Source of the DNA: Marinifilum sp965230805
Lineage (GTDB): Bacteria; Bacteroidota; Bacteroidia; Bacteroidales; Marinifilaceae
DNA length: 64,000 nucleotides
Direction: 5' to 3'
Assembly: GCF_965230805.1 (NCBI RefSeq)
Contig: NZ_OZ246019.1
Location: 3,596,001-3,660,000, forward strand
Positions 8,974-18,800 of this stretch are shown piece after piece. Below the pieces are notes generated by a model. The model made no database searches and had not been told where the DNA came from. It saw nothing but the letters and a program-made list of their open reading frames with translations. The stretch's first letter is position 1, and each line of letters opens with the position of its first letter. The position numbers were made by a program, and so were the translations under genes.

Positions 8974-9090
8974 ATTATGAAACGAGCATGATTAAAATTA
9001 CTAGTTAAGTGGCTCGGTAATGATTGTTTTGTTCTTGTGGCTTCCACCTGACAAATGGAAAGAAATGATAAACAGAAAATGAGTATTAAG
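8974..9090 (+). repeat. two-hairpin dispersed repeat, copy a
   Basis: It begins ATGAAACGAGCATGATTAAA, contains GGTAATGATTGTTTTG and ends GGCTTCCACCTGACAAATGG, then AAAGAAATGATAAACAG. It is related to copies at 43110, 45201, 60124 and 62919. It starts about 10 bp after the nadA stop codon. Confidence 0.7.
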
Positions 9091-9392
9091 TTGTTTTTAT
9101 AGCTTTACCTTGATTAAACTCAAAAGAACAAATGAAGGAGACTACTTTCATTGTAATATACTGGTATAAATCTTCAAAAACCTTCCAAAATTTCAAGAAT
9201 ACTTTTCTTTTATTGAACTTTGGTTAGCAGTTGCGTACAATTTCATTATCAATTATTTAATGAATTAAAAAAGAATAAGATATTTTTGACTGATTTTAAG
9301 AGTTAAAGTTATGAATTCTTCTAAAACCAAAAGCATTTTTAATCGTACACCGATACTGCAACGTCAAATGAAAACTTAACACTAATACCAAA
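9077..9392. other. gene-free stretch before the histidine kinase gene, with a second repeat relic
   Basis: Positions 9077-9168 (ATGAGTATTAAGTTGTTTT ... GGAGACTACTTTCATTGTAA) resemble the 20716-20866 element. The rest, to 9392, holds only AT-rich sequence; I see no gene or clear promoter. Confidence 0.4.
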
Positions 9393-11540
9393 ATGCAATT
9401 TCCCCTTAAACTTGTATTGATATTTTGCTATTTTCTACCTAATTCAATTTTTGCACAAAATGTGATCGACCAACTAAAAGATCAGTTATCCAACTCATCC
9501 GATATTGAAAAGATTGATTTTTTAATTGATATTGCTTACCAGTACAGTTCTGTTAATCTGGATAGTTCTATTTGTTATGCAAAAAGAGCGCTTGAATTAG
9601 CTAAAATAGTAAATGACAACACTAAGCTAATCAACTCCAGACTTACTTTAGCCGATAGTTATTGTAAAAAAGATGATTTTAGTAATGTTTATAATCATTT
9701 GATAGAAGCTGAAAAACTTGCACAACAAACACAAGATTCTATTTTGTTAGGGAAATTATATTACCGTTTTGGAATTTTTTATCATAGATCAAGTAAATAT
9801 GATGAGTCGATTCAGTTCTTTAATCAATCAATACAATACTGCAAAAATAAGAAAAACCAAAGAATACTTGCTAGCTGTTTAAATGGTTTAGGTATTGTTT
9901 ATTGGGAGCGTGGCAATGCAGAACTTGCATTAAATAAATACCTGGGGGCATTTCAAATCTCCGAGGAAATAGATGATACCTCTCTTCAAAAAGCACTGAT
10001 GCTGAATATGGCATTGATTTTTACTGATAAAAAGCAAAATAAAAAGGTTTTTGAAGTATATGATGAACTTCTTAAGATAGCTATTGAAGACAATGATAAA
10101 CAAACTCAGGCTGTAATATATAACAATATGGCCACGGTATATCAGTATGAAAAAAGCTACGATAAAGCATTAGGTTTTTCTAAAAAGAGTTTGACTCTTT
10201 ATACGGAAGTAGGAGATGAATCGGGTATTGCTTTAGCTATGAATAACATTGGAGAGAACTACTTTAAAACTGGTAAGATTTCGGAAGCGATCTTCTATTT
10301 GGATAACTCGTTAGCAATAAATAGGAACCTAAAACTTGATACAGAAATTATTTATAACCTGGAAGTATTAGCAAAGGTGTATTTGTTTTCCGGTCGATTG
10401 CGAAAGGTTGAAGATTTGGTTAATGAAGGAATTGAAATCTGTAGGCGACTTAAGATTAAAAATAAAGAACGAGACTTTCTTGAATTAAAGGCTGAATATT
10501 ACTATTCATTGGGTAATTATAAAAAAGCTTACAAAACTCACGAGGTATACGATCAATTAAAAGACAGCTTAATCGAAGTTGTTAAAGCAGACAAAATTGC
10601 ACATTTGCAAACTCAGTTTGAGACGGAGAAAAAGGAAAAAGAAAACGAAATATTACGCGTTAGCAACGAGTTAACTCAAGAAAAGCTTGACAAGGAGCGA
10701 GCTTTAACCAATTCCCTGATTGTATTCTTTGTCATTACTACAGCACTATTGATCTTGGTATGTTTTTTATATAAGTCAAAGACGAAAATTAATGACAGGA
10801 TAAAGAAGATAAATGGCATGCTTGAGGAATATAACCAAGAGCTGAAAATCTCAAATGCCACTAAAGATCGGTTCTTTTCAATAATTGCACACGACTTACG
10901 ATCTCCATTTAATTCGATTCTTGGATTTTCTGAATTAATAAAAGAAGAATTGAAAAAAGGAAAAGACCTTGACTTGATAGAAGAATTTAATGCGAATATC
11001 AATGAATCTTCAAATTGTTTATTTACACTTCTTGAAAACCTGCTTCAATGGGCTAAAAGTCAGCGAGGTGAATTGGAATTTAATCCTGTACAATTCGATT
11101 TGTATCAATTGGTAGAATCAACCTTAATCATTTTCAAATTAAAAGCAGCTAGCAAGTCTATTTGTTTAAGTTCTAATGTCAAACCAGGTACAGAAGCTTT
11201 TGGTGATATCAATATGGTGAGTACCATTTTAAGAAACCTCATTGGTAATGCTTTAAAATTCACCGAATCAAAAGGGAAAATAATCATTTCGGCTGATATA
11301 ATTAAAGGTTTTGTGTTTCTGAAAGTGAAAGATTCAGGTATTGGGATTAGTAAAGAAAACCAGGAAAAATTATTTAAACTGCATTGCAACTACACAACAG
11401 TCGGAACAGCGGATGAAACAGGTAGCGGATTTGGATTAATTCTTTGTAAAGAATTTGCAGAAAAGAATGGTGGCGACATCTGGGTAGAGAGTGAAGAAAA
11501 CAAAGGAAGTGAATTTATAATAAGCTTAAAAACAGCTTGA
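9393..11540 (+). CDS. TPR-containing sensor histidine kinase
   Basis: This 715-residue membrane kinase has a signal peptide (about 1-22, ending IFAQ) and a periplasmic array of tetratricopeptide repeats (about 60-400, for example ALNKYLGAFQISEEI and AIFYLDNSLAINRNLK). A short coiled coil precedes one membrane segment (about 443-463, LIVFFVITTALLILVCFLYK). The HisKA phospho-acceptor is in SIIAHDLRSPFNSILGFSEL (His near 500). The HATPase_c domain has NLIGNALKF near 616, DSGIGIS and GSGFGLILCKEFA. There is no receiver or DNA-binding domain, and no response regulator gene is adjacent, so the partner is elsewhere. A MITE begins 5 bp after its stop codon. Confidence 0.92.
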   Translation: MQFPLKLVLIFCYFLPNSIFAQNVIDQLKDQLSNSSDIEKIDFLIDIAYQYSSVNLDSSICYAKRALELAKIVNDNTKLINSRLTLADSYCKKDDFSNVYNHLIEAEKLAQQTQDSILLGKLYYRFGIFYHRSSKYDESIQFFNQSIQYCKNKKNQRILASCLNGLGIVYWERGNAELALNKYLGAFQISEEIDDTSLQKALMLNMALIFTDKKQNKKVFEVYDELLKIAIEDNDKQTQAVIYNNMATVYQYEKSYDKALGFSKKSLTLYTEVGDESGIALAMNNIGENYFKTGKISEAIFYLDNSLAINRNLKLDTEIIYNLEVLAKVYLFSGRLRKVEDLVNEGIEICRRLKIKNKERDFLELKAEYYYSLGNYKKAYKTHEVYDQLKDSLIEVVKADKIAHLQTQFETEKKEKENEILRVSNELTQEKLDKERALTNSLIVFFVITTALLILVCFLYKSKTKINDRIKKINGMLEEYNQELKISNATKDRFFSIIAHDLRSPFNSILGFSELIKEELKKGKDLDLIEEFNANINESSNCLFTLLENLLQWAKSQRGELEFNPVQFDLYQLVESTLIIFKLKAASKSICLSSNVKPGTEAFGDINMVSTILRNLIGNALKFTESKGKIIISADIIKGFVFLKVKDSGIGISKENQEKLFKLHCNYTTVGTADETGSGFGLILCKEFAEKNGGDIWVESEENKGSEFIISLKTA

Positions 11541-11545
11541 TAAAT

Positions 11546-11811
11546 AACGTGAGTTCGAGGTAAAATTCGTTCACAGTTTGATCTGATCTTGAGTAGAAAT
11601 TTTCTCAAATTTTCGAAGGAATATCGGGATATTTCAAGAAGATTTGAGGAAATTTATGCCGAAAGCAGGCAAACACATAATGGAAAGTTCTCTTTACGAC
11701 ATCTTCACATTAAAAATCCCTCAAAATAGCCCGCTATTCTTTCCAAATTTTTAATGCAAATCTATCGCAAATATAACTTTCTGTGGTAGAATTTTACGTC
11801 GAACTCACGTT
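11546..11811 (+). mobile_element. MITE copy 2
   Basis: The inverted ends begin AACGTGAGTTCGAGGTAAAA; the right end carries CGTCGAACTCACGTT. Flanking TAAAT (11541-11545 and 11811-11815) is the target duplication. This is a long-form copy of about 266 bp, retaining the TCTCAAATTT segment missing from copies 1 and 3. The element starts just after the kinase stop codon (TGA at 11538-11540). Confidence 0.85.
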
Positions 11812-12111
11812 AAATAAGCTAGAGTAAGAGGGATTCGTCATTAGGATTCTGTTTGCAGTGTAATTAATTCCATTATCACATTGAATTGAAACTAATTCTC
11901 TTATTGTTTTTGGCGAAGAAAATTGTTTTCAATTGTCATATTAGTATTCATATAATGTTTCAGCGATTAAGGTTTGGGAAAGATAACTGAACAATACCTA
12001 TATGTTGGTATTTTAAGATAATCTTATCTTTTAATAAATATCTACTCATCACTTTTTAAGTATTTTAATAACTTTGATCTTCTAGGAAGATAGACAAATA
12101 GAACAGAAGAC
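11812..12111. other. AT-rich leader of the permease gene, nothing distinct
   Basis: This stretch of 300 bp has no reading frame, strong hairpin or recognisable promoter pair that I can support. It presumably contains the promoter of the metal permease operon. Confidence 0.4.
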
Positions 12112-13176
12112 ATGAATTACATCAGCCAATTTATTATTGATTTTATTGACATTTTAAATGAAATGTCGCCTTATTTAATGTTGGGATTCTTTTTTGCAGG
12201 AGTTTTAAAGGTTGTATTTCCTCAACGTTTTATTGACAAATACTTAGGTCAAAAAAACAGTAAATCAGTCTTAAATGCATCATTAATTGGTATTCCTTTA
12301 CCACTTTGTTCTTGTGGGGTTATTCCTACCGGAATTTCATTTTATAAAAGCGGCGCTACCAAGGGTTCTTTGGTTTCTTTTTTAATTTCCACTCCTCAAA
12401 CCGGTGTTGATTCCATCTTGGTAACCTATTCTCTATTGGGTTTACCATTTGCTCTTCTCAGACCTCTAATCGCCCTGGTTACTGGTTTTTTTGGTGGTAT
12501 TTTAGCCAACAAGCTTGATGACTCTTCTGAATCAATTCAAGTAGAAAATATTGACTCTGATTGTTCTTCTGAAAATAAAGATACGTTTAGATGTGACACA
12601 AAGAATATGAAAAAAAGATCGAAGTTGTACACACTTTTTCAATATGCTTTTGTTGAGTTTTTGCAAGACATTTCAAAATGGCTAATAATTGGACTATTGT
12701 TGGCTGCAGTAATTTCGGTTTTAATTCCTAATGATTTTTTTACCAGTTTTATTGGCAACGACATAATTGGGATGTTTGTGATATTACTTACTTCAATACC
12801 ATTGTACATTTGTGCAACAGCTTCTGTTCCTGTTGCGGCGGTTCTTATGATGAAAGGATTATCACCTGGTGCAGCCTTGGTATTTTTAATGGCAGGACCA
12901 GCCACAAATGCTGCCACCATTACAGTTTTGAGCAAGGTTATGGGGAAAAAAATTATGTGGACTTATTTGGTTTCGATTATTAGTGGAGCAATTTTATTTG
13001 GAATACTAATAGATAATTTTCTTCCAAGAGAGTGGTTTGATATAGGAGGTTTACACAAACATATGTCGGCACATGAAGGACATTGGGAACTTCCAGATTG
13101 GTTAAAATGCGGCAGCAGCATTAGCCTTGCGCTGCTAATTATTAATGGATACATTCAAAAAAGCATATGTCCTTGA
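12112..13176 (+). CDS. SO_0444/YraQ-like permease, probable Cu/Zn efflux
   Basis: This 354-residue polytopic membrane protein contains two related halves. The first carries the conserved PLCSCGVIPTG near residue 66 followed by GATKGSLVSFLISTPQTG. The second carries CATASVPVAAVLMMKGLSPG and GPATNAATI. A charged cytoplasmic loop separates them (about 140-175), and a His-rich stretch (HKHMSAHEGHWE) lies near the C-terminus. Members of this DUF318-type family are annotated as copper/zinc exporters. The overlapping HMA-domain gene supports metal handling. The actual ion is not determined by sequence. Confidence 0.85.
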   Translation: MNYISQFIIDFIDILNEMSPYLMLGFFFAGVLKVVFPQRFIDKYLGQKNSKSVLNASLIGIPLPLCSCGVIPTGISFYKSGATKGSLVSFLISTPQTGVDSILVTYSLLGLPFALLRPLIALVTGFFGGILANKLDDSSESIQVENIDSDCSSENKDTFRCDTKNMKKRSKLYTLFQYAFVEFLQDISKWLIIGLLLAAVISVLIPNDFFTSFIGNDIIGMFVILLTSIPLYICATASVPVAAVLMMKGLSPGAALVFLMAGPATNAATITVLSKVMGKKIMWTYLVSIISGAILFGILIDNFLPREWFDIGGLHKHMSAHEGHWELPDWLKCGSSISLALLIINGYIQKSICP

Positions 13177-13427
13177 AAACGGAAATTAAAACACGAGAAG
13201 AAAAACTGCAAAAGGAGCAAAAGTTAGTAGGGGTTTACGGGATGAATTGCAATCATTGTAAAAGCAGTATTGAAAAACATATAGGATCCCTTCCGAATAT
13301 TGATATAGCAGAAGTTAACCTTGAACAGAAAATTTTAAGAATTGTTGGAACATCAATTAATCTAAGTCAAATAAAAAAGGAGATTGAAAGTTTGGGATTT
13401 GAATTTGATGAAAATGTGGAATGTTAG
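13167..13427 (+). CDS. small heavy-metal-associated (HMA) domain protein
   Basis: This 86-residue protein has a metal-binding GMNCNHC motif (Cys28 and Cys31) in a beta-alpha-beta-beta-alpha-beta ferredoxin-like fold, as in CopZ and Atx1-type chaperones. It has no signal peptide. The first roughly 20 residues are a charged helix. The ATG lies 10 bp inside the permease gene, so the two are translationally coupled. It probably delivers Cu(I) or Zn(II) to the permease or buffers it. Confidence 0.88.
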   Translation: MSLKTEIKTREEKLQKEQKLVGVYGMNCNHCKSSIEKHIGSLPNIDIAEVNLEQKILRIVGTSINLSQIKKEIESLGFEFDENVEC

Positions 13428-13751
13428 AGTCCAGCAGTACTTTTTAGTCCCTAGCATTATGAAATTAATAGTGTTCAGAACACTTTGCTTGGGATCGGGA
13501 AGTTTCGTCGCATTTGTAAAACTTTCCTTCGAAAGGGATGCATTTTCCGTGGAAATTTGGGACGGTTTTATCTTGTCAAAGATCTATTTCTTATCTTAGC
13601 AAGTTGTTATATATTGATTGCCAGTCGTATCAAATGCAAGTTGGTTTTAAGGGAAAAGGCGAGAATGGTTTTATTTTTCGCTTCTCCTGTTTGGTTTTAC
13701 AGGACTTGCAATCAGTAGAAACAAAAAAGCTTCGATTTTCGAAGCTTTCTA
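13428..13751. other. gene-free stretch after the metal operon
   Basis: Three short overlapping rightward frames exist but none resembles a protein family. The region holds a perfect 7-bp inverted repeat with a 1-nt centre at 13470-13484 (AGTGTTC A GAACACT) and the terminator at 13726. It may be decayed sequence. Confidence 0.4.
13726..13748. terminator. bidirectional terminator
   Basis: AAAGCTTCG, loop ATTTT, CGAAGCTTT forms a perfect 9-bp stem between the rightward metal operon and the leftward [2Fe-2S] gene. A-rich sequence on the left gives a U tract on the minus strand. Confidence 0.75.
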
Positions 13752-13973
13752 TTACCAAAGTTTAAATCTACTTTGTGACTTTTCTTCCTTTTTAGCAATT
13801 TTAGGGACTTCAATGTCTAATATGCTATTGATATAAGACATACACTTTCCGCAACCTGTATTGGCTCCTGTATATCGTCTAATTTCTTCTATGGTTGTAG
13901 CATTTTTTTCGTGAATAGCTTTATCTATTGTATTTCTGTCTACCATTTGACAATTGCAAACTATGTCTCTCAT
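13752..13973 (-). CDS. BFD-like [2Fe-2S]-binding protein
   Basis: This 73-residue protein has CNC (Cys6, Cys8) and GCGKC (Cys41, Cys44), the C-X-C...C-X2-C spacing of the bacterioferritin-associated ferredoxin (Fer2_BFD) domain. The basic C-terminal tail (KKEEKSQSRFKLW) is short. It may release iron from bacterioferritin or serve as a stand-alone [2Fe-2S] protein. A possible operator, ATGTAA-N12-TTACAT, lies 27-51 bp upstream of its start (14001-14024). Confidence 0.85.
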   Translation of the reverse strand: MRDIVCNCQMVDRNTIDKAIHEKNATTIEEIRRYTGANTGCGKCMSYINSILDIEVPKIAKKEEKSQSRFKLW

Positions 13974-14000
13974 ATTAATCTCAATTTATATATAATTCTG

Positions 14001-14024
14001 ATGTAAATATATATATTCTTACAT
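14001..14024. promoter_or_regulatory. inverted repeat upstream of the BFD-like gene
   Basis: ATGTAA and TTACAT flank 12 AT-only or nearly AT-only bases. It lies just upstream of the leftward [2Fe-2S] gene and could be an operator for an iron or redox regulator; this is inference. Confidence 0.3.
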
Positions 14025-14076
14025 ATAAATCAGAGAAACAAACAAATTAATTTAAAATAGATCTAAATAAACGTGT

Positions 14077-14892
14077 TTAAAGATTGTTTTCCAGATATAT
14101 TTTCATTTGACGATACATATCTATTACTTCATCTTTTTTAGGCAGGGATTCATAAATTTTTTTCAAATAATTTTTTTGGCTTACAATTTGAAAACTCATC
14201 TGGTAGTTTAGGTCAAAAACCCATGACATTTGATGAATTTTTAGTTCGTTAATGGAGTTTATGTCTTTCTTGTTCACTACCTTTTCTGCCAATATTGATT
14301 TGTATACTTTTTGCGATATTTCTGGCTTGTTAGAAAGTTCCAACTCCAGTCTTTTGTTTGTTCCAATTTTACATTCCGAATAATAATTTGATACAATATT
14401 TAAAACATCAATTCTATCGGCATCTCTGAGGATTTTAAGATAATCCATGGCATTTTTATTTATGGATTTGGGTAGTTCTTCGATATCATGGAATCTGATG
14501 CACTCCAGAATAATTGCAATTGTGTCCTCATTTAAATCGGAAAGTACGTTTTCTTTCTCAAGAATAGATATCCCTAAATCGCAATGGTTTAATTGATCTG
14601 ATTCAGCGAAGGTTCCGAATTTTGAAAGTTGTATGAATCTTCCTATATCGTGCAGCAGTGCAATGGCTTTAGCAGTTAACGTATCTGTCTCATTGAATTC
14701 AAATAATGTACTTAAGTCAGAAATAATCTCAACAGTATTAAAAGAGTGATTCTTTTGTAGATCCAGATTAAGTTGAATTTCTTCTTTTTTACTATAAAAA
14801 TGCTTGGTGTAATTAATAAACCAACATTCGATGTTTTCGTAAATTTCCTGATTCACATGATTTGAGTTAAAAAATAGCATGCAAAAGTACAT
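14077..14892 (-). CDS. HD-domain metal-dependent phosphohydrolase
   Basis: This protein has 271 residues from the first ATG. A start four codons in (MLFFNSNHVN) is equally possible. It has the HD signature LLHDIGRFIQ (His81-Asp82), a preceding conserved helix, FHDIEELP and RDADRIDVL, which together supply the metal ligands of an HD phosphohydrolase. No signal peptide or partner domain is seen. The substrate (a nucleotide or other phosphoester) is unknown. It is leftward and unlinked to neighbours. Confidence 0.82.
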   Translation of the reverse strand: MYFCMLFFNSNHVNQEIYENIECWFINYTKHFYSKKEEIQLNLDLQKNHSFNTVEIISDLSTLFEFNETDTLTAKAIALLHDIGRFIQLSKFGTFAESDQLNHCDLGISILEKENVLSDLNEDTIAIILECIRFHDIEELPKSINKNAMDYLKILRDADRIDVLNIVSNYYSECKIGTNKRLELELSNKPEISQKVYKSILAEKVVNKKDINSINELKIHQMSWVFDLNYQMSFQIVSQKNYLKKIYESLPKKDEVIDMYRQMKIYLENNL

Positions 14893-14943
14893 TTTTTCTT
14901 TGATAACGGAAATTAAATTATCAAAGAAAAGGATTGATCAGAC

Positions 14944-15553
14944 TTATTCCATGCGGATTATAAATAATGTCACAGTTTTAGTTGAATTAAAATTGCATTT
15001 AATTTGATGGGATGTTTTGAAGAATATCAATTAGTTGTTTCCAAAATCTTTCGACGGTTTCAATATTAATTCTTTCATCGGGAGAATTTACATCTCTTAA
15101 GGTAGAGCCAAAAGAAATCATCTCCATGTCTGGATATTTTTCAAGAAATAGTCAACACTTTAGTCCGGCATGAATAGATCTAACGATTGATTTTTTACAG
15201 AATTAACACTTATTGGAATTCGAAGTATAGTTAACATGTTGGAATAAATGTTAGGATTTAAGAACGAATAACCTTCGGTATGTTCAATTAAAGCCCAATT
15301 AAATTTAAAACACTACCTACCATTTGAGCACTTTTGTATTGTTCACTTTCGAAGTCATTTCTTTGCGATATAGTGATATGAATCTAATTCTCGACAACAA
15401 ATTCTGGGGAAGCTGATTTGTAGAAGCTTCAACCATGCCAGGCATTCTTTAATTCATTGTAAAAACACCATTCAAACAAGCATGTAAAGCACAATTAGGT
15501 TATTGCTTGTAGCTCTATCTGTTACAAATTTTGGTTTCTCAGCTAATTCAAAA
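14944..15553 (-). pseudogene. decayed 3' part of a pepD duplicate
   Basis: This region aligns with 21022-21657, the 3' half of the intact pepD gene and its downstream flank, with many substitutions, in-frame stops and indels. Recognisable blocks include CGACGGTTTCAATATTAATT and CCTACCATTTGAGCA. The 5' half is missing: homology jumps from pepD to the susC upstream region at GTGATTTTTGTA, a sequence present in both parents. It is a relic of an old duplication of the pepD-susC unit. Confidence 0.85.
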
Positions 15554-15671
15554 GTGATTTTTGTAAATGTACAATGATTCCAATATGTCGATATTTAAAT
15601 CTAAACTTAAATCTTGTTTAAAATCTATAAGCTATGAGGTGTTAAAAAAAATGAGCGAAAAGTTAAGGGAT

Positions 15672-15685
15672 ATGACAAATGTCAT
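15672..15685. promoter_or_regulatory. conserved palindrome upstream of susC copy 1
   Basis: ATGAC AAAT GTCAT, a 5-4-5 inverted repeat, is centred about 60 bp upstream of the -7 box. An almost identical site lies at the same distance from the second susC promoter. Its spacing and geometry resemble Crp/Fnr-type operators. Confidence 0.5.
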
Positions 15686-15713
15686 GGTTTGTTTAAAAGT
15701 CATAAATTGTTAA

Positions 15714-15745
15714 TTTGCATAAAAAACATAAAAAGACTATATTTA
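15714..15745 (+). promoter_or_regulatory. promoter of susC/susD locus 1
   Basis: TTTG at 15714-15717, 20 bp, then TATATTTA at 15738-15745 matches the Bacteroidota -33/-7 pattern with one base off in the -7 box. The same pair is conserved upstream of the second susC. Confidence 0.6.
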
Positions 15746-15808
15746 ATTTTTACAATATCCATTAACCATTTTACATTATTACTTAATTACTAACTAAAAA
15801 AGTTGTTT

Positions 15809-18800
15809 ATGAAGAAAATGATTGGACTGTTTGTGTTTCTATTTCTTATAGGTTCGCAAATGGTAATTGCGCAAAGCAAGCAGATTTCCGGTACGGTTAC
15901 CAGTGCTGAGGATGGTCTAGGCATGCCTGGAGTATCTGTTGTTATTAAAGGTACCACGATTGGTGCCAGTACAGATATTGACGGTAAATATTCCCTAAAA
16001 GCATCTCCTGAAGATGTATTAATGTTTAGTTTCGTAGGTATGGTTACTCAAGAAGTTGCAGTTGGTAATAAAACTGTAATTGATGTTGTATTGCAAACAG
16101 AATCTATTGGTGTAGATGAGGTTGTAGTAACTGCCTTAGGTATTACTCGTGAAAAGAAAGCATTAGGCTATGCTGCACAGGAAGTTGGCGGAGATGAATT
16201 AAACAAAGTACAACAATCCGATGCGGTTAGTGCATTATCGGGACGAGTAGCAGGTGTTCAAGTTGCCTCTTCTACTAATATGGGTGGATCAAGTCGAATT
16301 CTTATTAGAGGTGCCAACTCAATTACTCAGGAAAACCAACCATTATTTATTGTAGATGGAGTTCCAATGGATAACTCTAACTATAATGAGAAAGGTGCTG
16401 CTTCCGGTGGAGGTGGTATTGACTATGGTAACATGTTGAATGACATTAATTCAGATGAGATTGAAGATATTTCCGTATTAAAGGGTGCTGCTGCAGCTCT
16501 TTACGGTTCTCGTGCTGCAAATGGTGTTGTGTTAATTACAACTAAACGTGGTACTAAAGGTAAAAAAGGATTTTCAATTGATTTTAGCCAAAGTATGAGC
16601 TTTGAGACTGTAGCTACTATTCCTGATATGCAACGTAAGTATGGTGGGGGTAGTATTGTTTCTGATGAAGCTGGGGGAGTTAACGGTTTTGCTCAAGTAA
16701 CTAGTGGTGGACAAACTTATTTACATCCGCAATATCAAGTTGATGAATCGTGGGGTCCAAGATATAATCCTAATGTAAGTGTTGTGCACTGGGATGGTTT
16801 TAACGAGGATGGCTCAGTTAAGGAAACCAGACCCTGGGTAGCTCCTAAAAATGATGTTGAAGATTTCTGGGAAACAGGTGTTACATCTACTACATCTATT
16901 GGGATCAATAAGTCAGGTGAAGGTTATGGTATGCGTTTGGCATATAAATACACTGATGTTGATGGTACAATGCCTAACTCATCGCAACAGAAACATGATT
17001 TCAAGGTTTCAACAAAAGCAGATCTTACTGATAAATTATCTGTTAATGGTAGTATAACATATGTTAGAACAAAGGCAAAAGGTCGTCCGGAATTAGGATA
17101 TGGTGATAATTCTGTAGGCCAGAAGTTTTTCCAGTGGGGACAAAGGCAATTGGACTATAAGAGATTAAAAAACAGCTATAAAACGTCAATAGGCGAAATG
17201 ATTACTTGGAACAGAAAATCTTTCACTGATCCTCATGCCAAATATGCAGACAACCCTTATTGGACAGCTTACGAAAACTATTCGGATGATATGAGAAATA
17301 GATTCTATGGATCGATTTCGGCTTCATATGAAATTATAGAAAACCTTGTTGCAAAAGGTAGTGTTTATGGGGATTACTATAATTTTACAATTCGTGAACG
17401 TACGGCAGTAGGATCGCAATCAACACCATCTTATTACGAAGCTGCACGTGAATACAGTGAATTTAACTACGAAGGTATTATATCTTATTCAAAGAAAATC
17501 GATGACTTTGACTTATCTGGTTTAGTTGGTGCTAACAGAAGAGACGTAAGATATGATTTCTTGCGTGGAGAAACATCTGGTGGTTTAGTAGTATCTGGAG
17601 TTTATAACCTATTAAACTCAGTTGATCCTGCACTAATGAATGATATCACAGAAGAGAGACAAACAAATTCTGTTTTTGCTCAATTTGCTGTAGGTTATCG
17701 CAACATGTTATATTTAGAAGCTACCTATCGTACAGATTGGTCTTCTACTCTTCCTGGTGCTGAGAACAAGTATTCTTATCCGTCAATTTCAGGTAGTTTT
17801 GTATTCTCAGAATTACTTAAAGATATTACTTGGTTAAACTTGGGTAAATTAAGATTAGGTTGGGCTGAAGTAGGTAATGATACAGATCCTTATAAAGTGC
17901 AGAAAAGTTACGAGTATAATACCGATGGGGCTTTTAATAACACGCCACGTTTAAAAGTTCCTGATGAGTTGGTAAATAAAAACTTGAAGTCAGAAACTAC
18001 AAGATCAACAGAAATAGGTCTTGACTTAAACTTATTAAACAACCGAATTGATTTAAGTACAACATATTTTGACAATACAACATTTGATCAAATTATGCCA
18101 TTGCAAATTTCACAAGCAACAGGATATAAAACTCGTTATGTTAACGCAGGTGAAATGTCAAATAAGGGTATTGAAGTTGCTTTAGGGGTTACACCAGTTC
18201 GCACGAAAGATTTTGAGTGGAATGTAATGTTTAACTATACTAAAGTAAATAATAAACTAGAAAAGCTTTTTGGTGATCTTGAATCGTTAGACATTCAAAG
18301 CGCTCCTTTCGGTGGTGTTTTTTTAAGAGCTAGTTTAAATGATACATACGGAACCTTATGGGGAACTAATTTCATATACGATGATGCTGGAAATAAAGTA
18401 ATTGGATCTAATGGTTACTATGAATCAACAGCTGATCTTGTTCCGCTTGGTTCAGTATTACCTGATTTTACCTTAGGCATTCGTAATGGTGTTTCTTTTA
18501 AAAACTTCGATTTGAATTTCTTAATTGATATTCGCAGAGGTGGTAAATTCTACTCACTTTCACACATGTGGGGAATGTACTCTGGTATGTATGAAGAAAC
18601 TGCAGGAGTTAATGATAAAGGAAACGAAATTCGTGATGCTGTTGCTGATGGTGGAGGTATTAGACTACATGGTGTAACAGGTGATGTAACTTGGAATTCG
18701 GATGGTACTTATACAGTAACCAATACTGCTGAAAATGAAAAGTATGTATCAGCTGCAGGATGGGGAGCAAGACATTACCATGGATTTGGATATCCAAGTG

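Noticed and set aside
13384..13765. Three overlapping short rightward reading frames after the HMA gene
   Set aside because: They overlap one another, have no recognisable family motifs, and one starts inside the HMA gene. They look like chance frames.
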